From positions 24,268,273 to 24,332,272 of the forward strand of contig OX328128.1 of assembly GCA_946811695.1 (NCBI GenBank): 64,000 nucleotides of DNA, in the 5' to 3' direction. The notes below the pieces were generated by a model. The model saw only the letters and a program-made list of their open reading frames with translations, was not told the origin of the DNA and searched no databases. The position numbers and the translations under genes were made by a program. Within the stretch, counting starts at the first letter, position 1. Every line of letters starts with the position of its first letter. Positions 21,661-34,015 of this stretch are shown here, piece after piece. This stretch comes from Gonocerus acuteangulatus (taxonomy: Eukaryota > Arthropoda > Insecta > Hemiptera > Coreidae).

Positions 21661-22846
21661 GTTCCTGTTTTGGCGGCTATGATCTCCCTAGTTTGCCCTC
21701 TGCCTCTGGGTCCTTGTGGCTTGTTAGGACACTGATTTTTTAAAAAATTATTTACATTTTTAGAAAATATTAAGACGAAACATTATCGTTTTCTATTTTA
21801 AAAATTCCAAATGAACGATAACGCTCATACCTGTTCCTGTGAGTCAGACTTAAATCTTATCGATGGTTGATAAATAAATGCTCATTTCCTACTTTTATCA
21901 AATTAGAGAAACATTCGTTAATATTTTAATGTAAGTTGTCATGTAAACCCGTTAAAAACATACTTCCTCGTTACATTTTATGTGTTAGCCTAATTACTGA
22001 TACATTGCCGGTAATAATATTAAATTGTTTATGACATATTATAAAGCATGAATTTTAGACATATTTTAATAGGTGACATTGGACAGGAAATGCCAGAGAG
22101 GCATTAGCATGAGGGGTCAACACTGTCAAGACCTGACACCCTCTGTGGGAATGTCGTTCTCTTGACATTTCTGTCAGACCAAAATACATGCCCTTCTGTC
22201 AGTGTCGGAAAATACAAGCCCTTTTTACATACTACAAGGCTTAAGTAGCGGGATAATTTCTAACAGGTCATTATACCAAGTAAACCGCTATAAAATATCA
22301 AATAAACCCTTTATGTATCATGAATGTAATATCAGGCTTGTTTTTTTTGTTTTTTTATAAGATAATACTTGAATTTTACAACAAAAAAAAAAATTGTGCT
22401 TTAGAAAATAAATGTGCATTTTTCAGAATTCTTGATAGTATGAAGGCTTTCTTAATTCTCTGATTTTCAATCTTTCATATGTTTTTAATATGTAAAGTAT
22501 TTCGTCTGGAATTTGCAACAATGCAAAAATATTATGCAAAACACTATCAAACCGATTTGATCAAAATTTGGTTGCTTGTTTTATTATATACTAATCATTT
22601 TTTCCCTAGAATATGTACCGAAAAACGATGTAAAAATGTCTATTTTTTACCCTTTGTTCCATACTTATTATTCTAAAATCGAATTACTAATCTGTATACG
22701 CCTTGGAAAGGAATCCAGTGGGGATACTTTCGGAGTTCGGGACCTCAAGATAAACCCTGTGTATTAATTACTCATTGTCATCACGTTTTCCAAAACTGTT
22801 AACGAGAAAAGTCAAAACTCTCAAAAATCAGATTTTTCGGCTAATA
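21661..22846. other. Unassigned AT-rich stretch
   Basis: Two overlapping frames of about 65 codons (22479-22767) show no recognisable domain. Confidence 0.4.
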
Positions 22847-23567
22847 TACAGGGTGTCCCAGCATATGTGTCCACCCCCTTTTTCTCCTAGAGTTGTTGGA
22901 ATTTCGAAATGAAACTTGGTAGGTCATAGTTATGTTGCATGAGGTTTCTTTTGAAGGGTTAGTCGACTTTGTAACATTCTCCAGTTTTTCTCCAGCGCAT
23001 CTAACTCGTGAGTTTCCAATGACAACAGGTATATTTTATGATGAATTCTGATAGAAAATTTAATTTTAAGACTAATTTATTCCGAGACATCTTTTGATCC
23101 GACGCACCGTTTGCGCGTAAAACGCGAAAAAAAACTGAAAAATATCGCCCTTTTGTAACCAAATTCCTATTTATCATCTGAAAGGAAAATTAATAGGCTA
23201 CAACGTTTGTATAGAGGTGTTTTTACGTACAAGGCTTGGTTTCAGTGATAAATAGGAATTTGTCTACAAACGGTCGATACTTTTCAGTTTTTTGCGTTTT
23301 ACGCGCAAACGGTGCGTCGGATCAAAAGATGTCTCGGAATAAATCTTAAAATTAAATTTTCAATCAGAATTCGTCATAAAAAATACCTGCTGCCATTGGA
23401 AACTCAAGAGTTAGACGCGCTGGAGAAAAACTGGAGAATGTTACAAAGTAACTAAACCTTCAAAAGAAACCTCATGCAACATAACTATGACCTACCAAGT
23501 TTCATTTCGAAATTCCAACAACTCTAGGAGGAAAAGAGGGTGGACACATATACTGGGACACCCTGTA
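22847..23567. mobile_element. Foldback MITE, mariner-like termini
   Basis: Begins TACAGGGTGTCCCA and ends TGGGACACCCTGTA. The two halves are near-perfect inverted copies over about 325 bp, leaving a spacer of about 60 bp around 23205. A flanking TA is consistent with Tc1/mariner-type insertion. ACAGGGTGTCCC termini are common in arthropod repeats. No open frame. Confidence 0.8.
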
Positions 23568-24100
23568 TTAACCTATTATAGCTAATGGGTTAATATTCTT
23601 TATATAAGAATAATAAATATGCCCCACGACTTGCTGACAGAGGGTAGCCCACACATCCATACACTACTCAAGCATTTGAAAAACACACAAATATACACCA
23701 AGCTGTAAATAGTTCATGGAACTTTCACATCCACTATTTAAAAATTTTGTGTTTTCCTCTAATTAGTACTTAAGTGTTACTGTTTGTTCTGTTTTTTTCT
23801 TTATCTTGTTTTTCACGTTTTGTTAATATTTAAGTTCTTAATTTATTTATTTACCTTTTCTTTTTCTTTCTTCTTGACGTAACAAACATAAAATGAGTTT
23901 GTCGCCAATGTGGCGGACATCAATAATCAAATTAAAAAATAAAATAAAATAATAATAATAAAAATAGTGGAATGGTGCAAATGGAATGTATTTGGCCTTA
24001 GTTGAAAAACTGTTAGTAGTTGTATCAGATGGAAAAATTTCTATGGTGACAAACCCTTTGTGTAGAAAATGGCTTTAAGGCCAGGTCGGTAAAATGTGTG

Positions 24101-24154
<54 letters not shown>

Positions 24155-24776
24155 CCTAACAATCGGATTTTTGAGAATTTTAGCGTTAACACTTTCGGAT
24201 TTCATGATGATGATGAGTAATTAATAAACAAGATTTACTCCCTATAGGTAAGAAGGAAACACGCTAAAAAGCGAAACCTTTTAATTAATACTGTATCCAT
24301 CCTTGCTAGGGAATGTGTACTGTTTACGCAGCCTTTTCGTGGCGGGCTTATTTAAATACCAGGAAGCACCTTCAAAATAATTTATACTGCTCTAGCAGAG
24401 TGCCGAGAAAAGCTTAGGATAATACTTGTTACGTAAGTGAATTTAAAGCACCTTGTGGAAAATAGGTCGCATTAGGCGAAGTTTCATCAGCCTAGCAAAT
24501 ACCAGCCGATCAGGACTTTTTGCTAACGATCTGCTCCGAAAGGTCGTACTTCGGCAAAGTAGACTGCTTTGTAAGTCGTTCTACATCTGCATACGAAGGG
24601 AACTAGTATAGTAAATAAAGTCTTATCAGAATCCGATAAAGAACGAGAAGTCTATTAGTTTCTAAAATAGGCAATGTTGCCAAGGATAGTATATTGATTC
24701 AGAAGGCTGTTTGTATTTGTGGACTACGCTATGACATGCTACAATGTGTGCCGGTTTTTCATGGATGCTTTTGAAT
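23568..24776. other. Unassigned AT-rich stretch
   Basis: Contains a (TA)n array at 24107-24151. Nothing else recognised. Confidence 0.4.
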
Positions 24777-25045
24777 CAGTGTAGTCGGCTAAAGGGGGGG
24801 GGGCTTAGGGGGCACTTAGCCCCTCCAGAATGAAAATTCACAATCTTTTTCGATTAAGTTAGAAAAAAAAAATTTGGGCAAATTAATAGCAATAAGATCT
24901 AATTAATGTATGTTCTTAGTTTATCAAGAACTTCCTTAATGATTTCCAGATGCCTGGTTATAAAAATTAAATTCTACACCTCCAGGCACGGCCCATACTA
25001 AATTAGCTCCCCACCCCCAGAAATGTTATTCTAGAGCCGCCTATG
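24777..25045. mobile_element. hAT-like MITE
   Basis: The left end CAGTGTAGTCGGCTAAAGG and right end CTAGAGCCGCCTATG form imperfect inverted repeats of the common hAT type (CA-TGGCGGCTCTAG). The flanks TTTTGAAT and TTTTAATA could be a decayed 8-bp duplication. The interior has G and C runs. Confidence 0.5.
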
Positions 25046-25600
25046 TTTTAATAGAGCTAAGAAAATATTATAATATGGTACCCTATTTTTCGCCGTGCAT
25101 TTAAAAAGGCAGAAGGTGAAATTTCGCTACTAAGAACTATTTTTTTCGCTCTACATGTTTCACCTCCCTCTGACATCTCTTCAGGAGCACTTAAAATAAA
25201 AATTACACCCTTGACGCTAAAGAAACCTCTGCGGGTATGGCCACGTCTAGACTGACAAGATCAATCATGGCTGCTGTAGATCAGCTGTTTAAATTAGATT
25301 GCTTTAGGTTAAATGTCGATTTCCCTAAAGAAGTCATTCTCATGTCCATATATAAGTCAATTTATGTCATAAATTGTCTATTAAGTTAAAACATATTTTA
25401 TCCAGATATTTAATTTAGTTTTTTTATTAACTGTCCTATTCCTGTTTTTAATTATATGAATATTTTCTTTCGCTTCTGGGATTTTTAGCGCGATCTTTCC
25501 TACCCTCCATAGGGAGGAGTAAGTTTTATTCTGAATTACGACGTTTAAATTTTGGGTATATTCGGTGTTTTTGGAAAAAAAAATGTTATTAATAGATATG
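25046..25600. other. Unassigned stretch
   Basis: The 80-codon minus-strand frame at 25381-25623 extends into the HINE and has no domain. Confidence 0.4.
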
Positions 25601-25609
25601 AAAAGTTTA

Positions 25610-26138
25610 GGAATCTTGAACATTTTCGTAAATATCTCGAAAACGGTTTGGGAATTATGATAAGTGAAAAATGACCATTCGAAGGCTTACTAAATTTTCT
25701 ACAAAAAATGTTTCGATTCAATTCTGGAAGGGGCGATCTTAATCGAAGAAATAATTGCATAAAACTTCGAAAGTGTTTTGTACTTTTGAAGGGGGTTTGT
25801 CTCTGTTTACGTTACTTTTTAAGTGGTTGTTGTTGTTTTTTATAATTGCATTTAACAGTAAAATCAGTATTTTGTAAAACAAGATGAACAAATGTGACAC
25901 ATTGGTATAGTGTTTCGTATTGGTATAGAGCGTTGAGAAAGAGGACGGAGTGATTTCCGTTTAGGATACAATCAGTTTTCTATTGTGTCTGCTTAAAATC
26001 TTATAGTATATCTCTTGGTGATTATATTTTTATTTATTTATTGTTTTTCCGCGAAAGATCAAATCCTACCAATAAATGCTTCTATTCCTCTACTAATGAA
26101 AGCGAGCAAAAGACGCTCGTTAAGTTCCTGCGAGTCAT
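25610..26138 (-). mobile_element. HINE-A 5' half
   Basis: On the minus strand it begins with a damaged AAAAATGACTCGCAGGAACT end and runs through the GATCTTTCGCGGAAAAAC block to the CCCAAACCGTTTTCGAGATA block. The 3' end is missing. The 112-codon + frame over 26041-26379 is a shadow of this repeat. Confidence 0.65.
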
Positions 26139-26149
26139 TTTTTTTATAG

Positions 26150-27155
26150 GTTTATTTAACCATTATAACCGAACTTCGACTTGCAAATATCAAAGGCAAA
26201 CTATTTCTTCTCAGAAGGTGTCTTCTCATTTCTACTCCGACTGGAAACAGTGTTTTGTGGCTCATACCATGTATTCTAACTTCTTCAAGGCCTTTGAAAA
26301 TCTTATTTTTCTTCCATCTTCTTGGGTTGTTGAAGTAGGTCTTCGGCTATCAGGCTTTCAGATCATTCCTGAAGGATAAATTATTCAAGCTCCGGTCCGT
26401 GGAGTGGAAGCTGCTTGCTTAGGATCCTCAATGCCCTTCTTAATGATTCATGGGCAAGACTCTCCTCCTGGAAGGAGTGTCTTGGTTCTTGGGGCTCGAT
26501 TGGAGTGTCGGGATATTGCATTTTCTTGATTTTTAGGGCAGAAACTGTACAATGGTACAAGAACCGTACCATTGTCAAAGGGATTGCTTTAAGGCCTGGT
26601 ACAATGTTTCTAAATAACATATGATCTGTTATATCCACTATGGCTGTTCGTCATCATAAAAGAACTCATGCTGGGACAAGAAAATCAGCCATACACGCCT
26701 AACCCTTGAATAACCGGCTAAGGGTGACAAACCCAAATATAAAGTAACACAGGCCTTACTGAAAAACGCTTTTTTAAAAGCAGACTGTCGCTAAAGGCTT
26801 GCTTCGAAAACCCACATGATCTGTAGGCATCTAAAGGCTGTTTCCATGTGGGTATGGTACTGACATTTGAAATATAAAGTAACGTATACGGATCAAATAT
26901 AACCCCGATCACGCCAGCTGGACTCTTCTGAAGACAGGCGATGGAAGCTGCTCAACAAGTTATGGGATTGGCAATGAAAGACATAAGCAGCGATTACAAG
27001 ACCAGAAGGTCTGGCGTTTAGCTTGCAACCGTGGAAGGTGTACATGTACTTAAGAAGCTTAAATAATTATAATTAGTCCATTTCCCCTTTAATTACAATA
27101 TGGTTGTCGATTTTAATAATATTCTTTTGAATATTTATTTTTGTAATACATTTAT
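26150..27155. other. Unassigned stretch downstream of a LINE relic
   Basis: GC-richer than average. An 85-codon minus-strand frame (26381-26638) has a complex composition but no motif I know. On the minus strand the region lies 3' of the LINE relic and could be its decayed 3' end. Confidence 0.35.
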
Positions 27156-27840
27156 TTGTTTATAATGGTTTTTCTCGTCTGTCCAAATGGAAATCACGTC
27201 CTACTTCTCAGACATGTCCACTTGTTCACACGGTATTGTGCTGGCATTATCCAATTCCGTACTCCGGATACGTTGCGTCCGTCGGCGACTACCCAAACTT
27301 TCCATCTCAGTTGGTCTGGCATCCCGGAAAGTTGTCCTTTTTAGCGGAGACGTCCACATTTTATATACTCTACTTTGTCAGCCTCCGTAAATAGGTTGGC
27401 CAATTCTTCGTTTGTCCTATGTCTCCAATTCCCCTGGTCAAGGACATATGCCCCTCAAGGGACTATTGTTGTAAGAGAGGAGGGATAATTCATTGGCACG
27501 TTTATGAACCAAAACCGATGGACTGGCCTGATGAGTGTTTTTCAGAGCATCACCTTTGTGGATCAAATGAGAATGCTCCCTCTCAGTTGCCTAGGAAGCC
27601 CGTACGAACTTTTATTTTCCCTCAGAATCCTGATATTGATATCCTTTGACATGCAGTCATCAAAATAATCAAAATAGCCCAAATACTTAAACTGGCTCAC
27701 GTTTTCAAAAGAGTAGGTCCAAGATTCCTTCCCTAGGAACATGGATCTTAAGACCACAAAACTCATCTGATTAAGGATTCCCGGTTGAATGTTATGTATT
27801 CGACCAAGACAAAGAACATTCCCCAGTATCTAATAAACAT
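27156..27840 (-). pseudogene. Non-LTR retrotransposon relic, reverse transcriptase C-terminal region
   Basis: Minus-strand tracts in three frames appear in the order typical of LINE ORF2: WTYSFENVSQFKYLG, then INIRILRENKSSYGLPRQLR, then KTLIRPV, then RTNEELANLFTEADKVEYIK and GRLR-KGHLS-MPD-like residues. The usual LINE sequence is F(E)xVxxFKYLG...D...I..RI..(A/G)N.A.Y.L...L, KTLIRPV..YG, YIK..RLRW.GHV.RM.D. Multiple frameshifts and stops make it an old, inactive copy. Confidence 0.75.
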
Positions 27841-29535
27841 TTCTAGCTTCTGTTTAATAAATTCAATACTACCTTTGATGGATATAGTATGTGCTTAGTG
27901 GATTTTTTGAAGCTTATCAATTGTTGGCAAAACTTGGCTCACATGTACTTCTTGATACGGGAAATCTCCTAGGCTAGCTCAGAATCTTCTAGGCTTCATA
28001 GTTCGGGAGTAACGAGTTCGAAAATGTCATTTTCAGAAGAGTGAATTGTCAGAAATAGCCATTTTCTTTCCGGCGTTGCCAAGGTGAATTGCCTAGGTGG
28101 AGATTAGCAAGCCAACAAAACATTCTTCTTTTTTTGCGAAAAGTTTTTCTTTTGGGAACAAAACATTTCAGTTTAAACCTTTGTATGTTTGCCTAAATTA
28201 TAGCCTTACATTCTCAGCATTTGGACAAATAATATCATATAAGATCAATTTTCTTAATTTCTGATGAAGATGTATGTAGGACAACACTGGGCTCCTAGAA
28301 GCCATTAACCAATTTTTTTTTAAAGTTCGGTGTGTTTATCTAACTTCCAAAACTTTTTAGTTTTAGCAAAATTTTTGTGTTTTTCTAAATTATAGCCTTA
28401 TATTCTTAGAATTTTGGCTAATATATATTAATAAATAATTTGAAATATTAAGTATTTGATCTGTTGACTTTCCAGTTGCCATTTTCTTTCCAGTGTTGCC
28501 TAGGTACACTGGGTAACAGCTAGTATTTATATATTACATCAGAGAATCTAATTCGAAAAATAAAAAAAATGAAAACGATGAATGGAATATAAGGGAAGAA
28601 GCGATATTATGCGTCCTTTGAATTGGCCATTCACTGCTGAAACACTTACATCTCAAGAAGAAACAGGTGACACCGAGTTTTATGGTTTGACAAACCGATG
28701 GCTATAAAGTAGATATTAAACAGGCCTTTACAATCTGATATAAGAATAAACAGAAACTGCCAATGGCTCTCATGAGTTGAGGCGGAATAATCGAAAATGT
28801 ACCATTAGTCACGATTGAGCCTTCTAAAGGGAAATAATTTTGATAATTAAAATGACATTTGAAAACTCATTTTCCCGCCAAAATAAATTTACTGCCACGT
28901 GATGCATAAGGTCTCTTAGGTTACACTTCAGCGTCACTAGTGACGGAAAATTGGTAGACCACCAGCCTTATGACTTTTTCAAGTAAAACAAGTTTGTAAA
29001 ATACGGTATTGTATTTACTGAAATTTCATGTAACAAAAAAAAAAAAAAAAAAAAATACTAGAATAACACGGTGTATAAAAATGACTCATTTCATGTATTG
29101 TCAGTCAATTTAAATGTCTTAAGATTTTTTAACGAATCTAATCAGCATTCAGACAGCTGACCGGAAAAATATCATTAAGTATTTTTGGCATACACGTGAC
29201 TGAAATATACACTGCATATTATATTTAAATCTATGAATATTAATAATGATTTCCATATTATATTTTATGATATCCGTGTATCGTTAGGAAGCACACGCGC
29301 GAGGTCGTAACTCCTTCTAGTCTGACAATCGTATTCCAGTCTTGATAAATTTTGATTATTAGAATTGTATATGAAACATCAGAGTTTTAGTAAATAAAAC
29401 TTTGAGATAACCTATATTTCAAATGTAGGATTATTTTTTTTAAATAAGAAGGGTGTCGTGGTTACAATGTATCTGTCAATTAAAATTCTTCTGTTGTGGG
29501 TCGATTTAGGACATTGGGGGAAAATAATTATTTGG
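27841..29535. other. Unassigned stretch with a diverged direct repeat
   Basis: A segment near 28155-28235 (aaacatttcag...AAATTATAGCCTTACATTCT) recurs near 28350-28420, and a GCCATTTTCTTTCC-G-GTTGCC motif occurs at 28059 and 28476. This suggests an old tandem duplication of several hundred bases. An A run lies at 29035-29056. Confidence 0.45.
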
Positions 29536-29539
29536 TTAT

Positions 29540-29665
29540 ATAGGCTATTAGCGCATTGCTATCTACTGGTTACAGAACTTCCTAAAACTCCACGGTGCAG
29601 GCAAGGAACCAATTAGTGGGCCTTGAAGTGAGAAAAATCACTGCTGCAGGCGGAAGTCGAACCTC
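29540..29665 (-). mobile_element. SINE1-related copy, degraded
   Basis: On the minus strand GGAGGTTCGACTTCCGCC (B box) is followed by a GATTTTTCTCACTTCAAG body and CTGCACCGTGGAG. Sister of 7985-8150. Confidence 0.55.
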
Positions 29666-29837
29666 CATTTCCAGTATGTTAATCCAAGATAACGGGAAAA
29701 ATGTATTTAGTTTTTATTATCCGATGATGTTATTTCACAATAGTTGCAGAGAAAGTTTTTCTTCAACAGCTTATGCTACAAGATTAAACTGCGTATCATC
29801 AACGGCAGGAAGAAAAACATGAAAAAAATAAGGTTCT

Positions 29838-29915
29838 ACCCTTGGACGGGTGGATAGTACAATTCTTACCTAAGGAGATGCGGGATCGAATCCCGCCTGT
29901 AGCAAATTGAGTTTT
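29838..29915 (+). mobile_element. tRNA-like SINE head
   Basis: GGTGGATAGTACAATTC resembles an A box and GCGGGATCGAATCCCGCC is a good B box with a paired T arm. The acceptor stem does not close, so this is a SINE head rather than a tRNA gene. Confidence 0.45.
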
Positions 29916-30421
29916 TTCACCTATAGGCCCTTTGTAGAAATGCCCTCCTCAATCATGGGTCCGCATTCTTCAGAGCGTAAGATATACTCTGAGGCCGCAT
30001 TCATCTATTTACACGTACAAAGTTTTCTAACCAAATCAGAGCATCAGAGTTTGTGTTGATTGCCAATCAATATTTTCAAAATTTCACATGAAACTTCGAC
30101 TTACTTAAATACATACTTAACTTACTCAGATATATATTTCTTTGTAAAACTAAGTGTTGCCACGATCGGATTATTCTCCATATTGGGAATTTCTAAAGTG
30201 CAATAAATCTTTTCAAGGATATCTGCTTTGAATTTGCATATGCAGTGTTTCCTAACTCAATGTAAACATGTTTGATATCTATTTAGAGCAGTTGGCTTAT
30301 AGCTACTGTATTTTCCAATCCACCTATTTCTGTTTAATTATGAATAATTATTACTTTTGGATATATATAGATCTTGGGTAAGAAAAATCCATAGTTTCTT
30401 CTTTTGGTTCTACTTTATTTT
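29916..30421. other. Unassigned stretch
   Basis: No feature recognised. Confidence 0.4.
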
Positions 30422-31285
30422 ATAACTAGCTGAATACCCGTGCTTCCTCACGGCAGATAAGTAGTTACTTTATTGCGTTAAAAAATGTATCATAAAAATT
30501 AACACTATTATATAATTTTGTGCAGTTTATTATAGCATGGTACCTGTTACCAGGCCAAAAATACCCCCCTTCTACCTGGGGCTATATGCTATTCACCAAT
30601 TAGTAATTAATCAAAGTATAATGTTTTCTCTGTCTGGGTACTCCAGACCCCAAACAGTGTCAACAAACAGATAACCTAGAGATAACGCGATCTATAGGTT
30701 ACCAGTAACAGGAGTTTAACCAGTACAGATTAAAATTCGTTATCAATAATAAATGTACGTTAAAATTTAAAAATTTATGTTTCCAAGATGTCATTTGGAA
30801 ACACCCATTATATTTGCGAGCATTACCAAGATGTGTTCTGACTGAGTATGCTGATGGATGACGAGGCTGTGCAAGGTTTCAGGATATTATTACCTCGGAT
30901 GGACCATCAACAGGTATAGCGTAAACTCTAAGAGGGACAAAATCACAGTTTATTTCTAGAAATTCAAGATCTGCCATCATTATTGAAATGAACCGCAAAT
31001 AATGATATTATGAAATAGATACAGTACAGTAACAGCTGACCTGTTATCACCCTAGCAACGCATGCTGCCTAGGCGTGCATACTTTCTTGAAAACCAACTA
31101 AAAATTCAAACCCCTCTAAAAATAATTAAATTTTCAATATCAAAAAAACTTTTCTTAGTGAGTGTTTACATCCCAAAGGGAGTGTCCATGCAAAATTTCG
31201 AAATTGTCTGTCATGTGGCTTGGGCTGGGCGATGGTGATCAGTGAGTGAGTGAGTCAGTGAGTGACATTTGACAAATATATAGTA
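30422..31285 (+). repeat. Interspersed repeat E, copy 1
   Basis: Starts TAGCTGAATACCCGTGCTTC and ends with CAGTGAGTGAGTGAGTCAG, GTGACATTTG and a TATATAGTAGAT tail. Middle blocks include GGATATTATTACCTCGGATG and GGGACAAAATCACAGTTTAT. The tail suggests a retroposon 3' end, but there is no coding frame. A SINE2 tail fragment lies within it (30660-30775). Other copies: 33841-34015, 36823-37645, 45110-46250. Confidence 0.6.
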
Positions 31286-31614
31286 GATAAGGAAGCATGA
31301 GCGAAAATGAAGTTTCTGATTAAAAATATGCTTTTGATATTTCTATTGGATTCTTTTATTCTATTCTTTTCTGAGTATGAATCAATGGGTGGAGCTGATT
31401 CATAAACCGGTGTCCTGAAGGCCTTGTCCCACGCATGCGCCTTGGTGCCCACTCGACACCCTTTGCTGCATTTGACATTTGTTAAGTCAAAGTGCACTGG
31501 CAGGCTTTAACCTGAAAAATGCACTCGTGGGCTTATTATTGTTCTTTATTGGGAGTCCTGCCTATTTATAGTAGTGATTTTATAGTCAAATTATATAAAT
31601 TAGACATTATTAAA

Positions 31615-31617
<3 letters not shown>
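31286..31617. other. Unassigned stretch
   Basis: An 80-codon minus-strand frame (31255-31497) overlaps the repeat E tail. No motif. Confidence 0.4.

Positions 31618-31656
<39 letters not shown>
31618..31656. repeat. Poly-T run
   Basis: About 38 T residues, possibly a retroposon tail on the minus strand, but no SINE is attached. Confidence 0.9.
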
Positions 31657-31657
<1 letters not shown>

Positions 31658-31936
31658 TATGAAAACGACTTTCATGGTTATATCACTAAAGGTGGTCATA
31701 CACGTTCAGTTCTGATTTCAAGGCCGAGACTGCACAGTTTTGCCTCAAGGGTAGGACTAATCAGATCTAGCATACATCATAAGGTTATAAACCTCAAGGC
31801 AGGGACTGCACAGTCGAGTTATAGTAGACTCACTGAATGTGAAGCAAATATCCTCTTGATCACACACATCAGGCCTGGCCTGCACTGTCTCGTCCTCATT
31901 GGACTGTTCAGTTAATCTATTGATTTTATCATTCTA

Positions 31937-32275
31937 TCAGGCTGTACCGTATGAAATGTCAGTTTTGGACTTGCCGATTTCCTTCAAATGTCTTGAAACT
32001 GTCGTGGCTCCTACTCCGAGTTCTTTGGCATATTTCCTAGTGATTTTTGACAGACAAGCTTCAACTCTTTCTTTCAGGTGGGGAAGCCACCTTCCTCGCT
32101 CCTCGTTGTCAGGGTCGAAATTTCCACTTCGAAGCCTGGAAAACCACTGGTAAACAGTTTGTTCATTCACCGTTCCCTCTCCGAACGCCGTGTTAATGTT
32201 CATACACGCCTCAGCAGCGCTATGGCCGAGCTTAAATTCATAACGGAAAATAATACGGATTTCCGTTGAAGTCAT
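31937..32275 (-). pseudogene. Mariner transposase, N-terminal DNA-binding domain only
   Basis: 112 codons without a stop. Residues 1-60 match the first helix-turn-helix of mariner transposases (FRYEFKLGHSAAEACMNINT, then GEGTVNEQTVYQWFSRLRSG), and residues 66-102 match the second (RKYAKELGVGATTVSRHLKE, then IGK). The DD34D catalytic domain is absent: after IGK the frame runs into the opposite terminal repeat, whose last three bases provide the stop. The linker (EERGRWLPHLKERVEACL) looks mutated from the usual GRP motif. If expressed it could only bind transposon ends. Confidence 0.8.
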
Positions 32276-32467
32276 AATTTAAGTTTTATTTTTTTCTCAG
32301 AGGATCGTTCTCACAACACAGTTCGCAAGTTACTGATTAAATAATAGGAATAAAAGAGCTTTAATTCTATATGAATAACAATGATGTTTGTAAATAATGA
32401 AATAAAAAAAGGGAAAGGATTAAATCGCAAAGTAAACAAAACTGACATTTCATTCGGTACAGCCTGA
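31937..32467 (-). mobile_element. Internally deleted mariner element
   Basis: Terminal inverted repeats of about 31 bp (TCAGGCTGTACCG, then ATGAAATGTCAGTTTTG) differ at one position. TA lies on both sides (31935-31936, 32468-32469), as for Tc1/mariner. At 531 bp it is less than half the usual 1.3 kb: everything after the transposase DNA-binding domain is deleted. Confidence 0.85.
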
Positions 32468-32570
32468 TACTTCCATGGACTGTACAGTTCAACTCAGGTC
32501 TCAAGGATGTCACATACATGGTAAGGAATATCTCAAGATTTGGACTGCACAGTCTGCATCTGTTATGTGC

Positions 32571-33840
32571 ACCCTAGCCATTTTGCAGGAATCTCACACA
32601 ACCTAGAAAGGTGTCTATCACATTGAGTGCGATATAGTGAAGTGGTAGCCCAAGAGCTACCAGGAAGAAGTGGTCGTGATGGAACAGCCGGCTGGATTCA
32701 AAACATTTTAGGAATATTTATTTAGTGAACACACAAAGTCGCATCTCTTGCTAATGATTCTGGGACATTTGTAAAGGGGAATGACTGAACACCTGTCTCA
32801 ACATTTGTTTATACTTTAATATTTATGTATGGATAAGGGAAAAGGATCACTCCAAGAGGTTTAATCCGGGACAGGGGCACGCCCAGAGCGTTGAAAAAGG
32901 TCAGAGAATTCATGCTTGGGGACATGATCAAAATTAGCAACCGTTGCTAATAGAACACAGAGTATTCAACAGTCAGACGTATTGACTTGAACTAACGCAC
33001 AGCAAGATGATTGAAAAAATAAAGGCTCCCGCTAGACTGTTTAGCAAATGTCGGCAAATATTAATACAATACATACAATAAAGACACACATTACAACATT
33101 TCAATTTGATAGTACGATTTTTTTGTTCTGATTAATAACATTAAGAATTCTCCTATCGCCTTGTAGAGTTAAAAAGTAAATAAATATTAATAAACCTTTT
33201 TAAGTGTAATTAAGACATATTTAAAAACGCCAAGATTGATAGATTTTAGAGAAACCGCTTAGAAAATGCTCAACGTGATGTTTAAATCCATGAAGAAGCC
33301 AGAGAAAGTCTGACAAACCGCTAAAACCGTTTGCTTAAATCCTCTTAAAACTTAAACACGTCTAGGAACAAGCTTCTCATTTCCCTGTCGAGGTGGAAAG
33401 AAATATTATCGATTTCGTTTAACATGACATATCCTTTTGTTACCTCTATATATATATATATATTGACGGACACCTAATGGTAAAACAGTACAGATCAATG
33501 TGTAGTAATAACACACACACGCACTAAAACATATACTGACAGACGACAACAATATACCTGTGGACGGAACTTATAACAGATGTAACTATACTTGAACATC
33601 TTAAAGAACATTACAAACAATTTTAAAGTAAAATGTTTAAATATTTTTTTACAACGCTTCGTATTTAATGTATGATTTGTCCCTATCTAATTTTATTGTT
33701 TTTTTATTATTAAGTTTAATAGCTAGAGTTTGTATACACTGATGCAGTAGGGAATGTAGTGGTACACTCGATTTCAATGTTTTATATTAATCACAGCGGC
33801 TATTTCTATTTAAACTAATAATGGACTAAATATTTAATAA
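32571..33840. other. Unassigned AT-rich stretch
   Basis: No feature beyond a short (TA)n at 33449-33464. Confidence 0.4.
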
Positions 33841-34015
33841 TAGCTGACTACCCGAGCTTCACCACGGCCGATAAGTAGTTTTTATATAGCATTAAATAAG
33901 GTATGATCAAAATTAACGCTACTACATAATGTTGTACAGCTTATTATTGCACGGACTTTAAAGTTACCCAGGAAACACCATGTGGAGGTAACCGTGCTTG
34001 TTTCCGTTGGAGAGT
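33841..34015 (+). repeat. Repeat E, 5' portion, interrupted
   Basis: TAGCTGACTACCCGAGCTTC ... AAAGTTACCCAGGAAACACC ... GTTTCCGTTGGAGAG, then the foldback at 34016. The same segment lies inverted at 46110-46250. Confidence 0.6.

Larger units (their letters stand above)
31680..32570. repeat. Diverged tandem repeat (about 70-bp unit) interrupted by mariner
   Basis: A gg(g)actgcacagt motif recurs near 31728, 31807, 31879, 31909, 32478 and 32544, often with CTCAAGG nearby. Spacing is roughly 65-80 bp once the mariner is removed. Confidence 0.45.

Noticed and set aside
26041..26379. 112-codon + strand frame
   Set aside because: Most of it is the reverse strand of a HINE-A 5' half, which recurs non-coding elsewhere; no domain.
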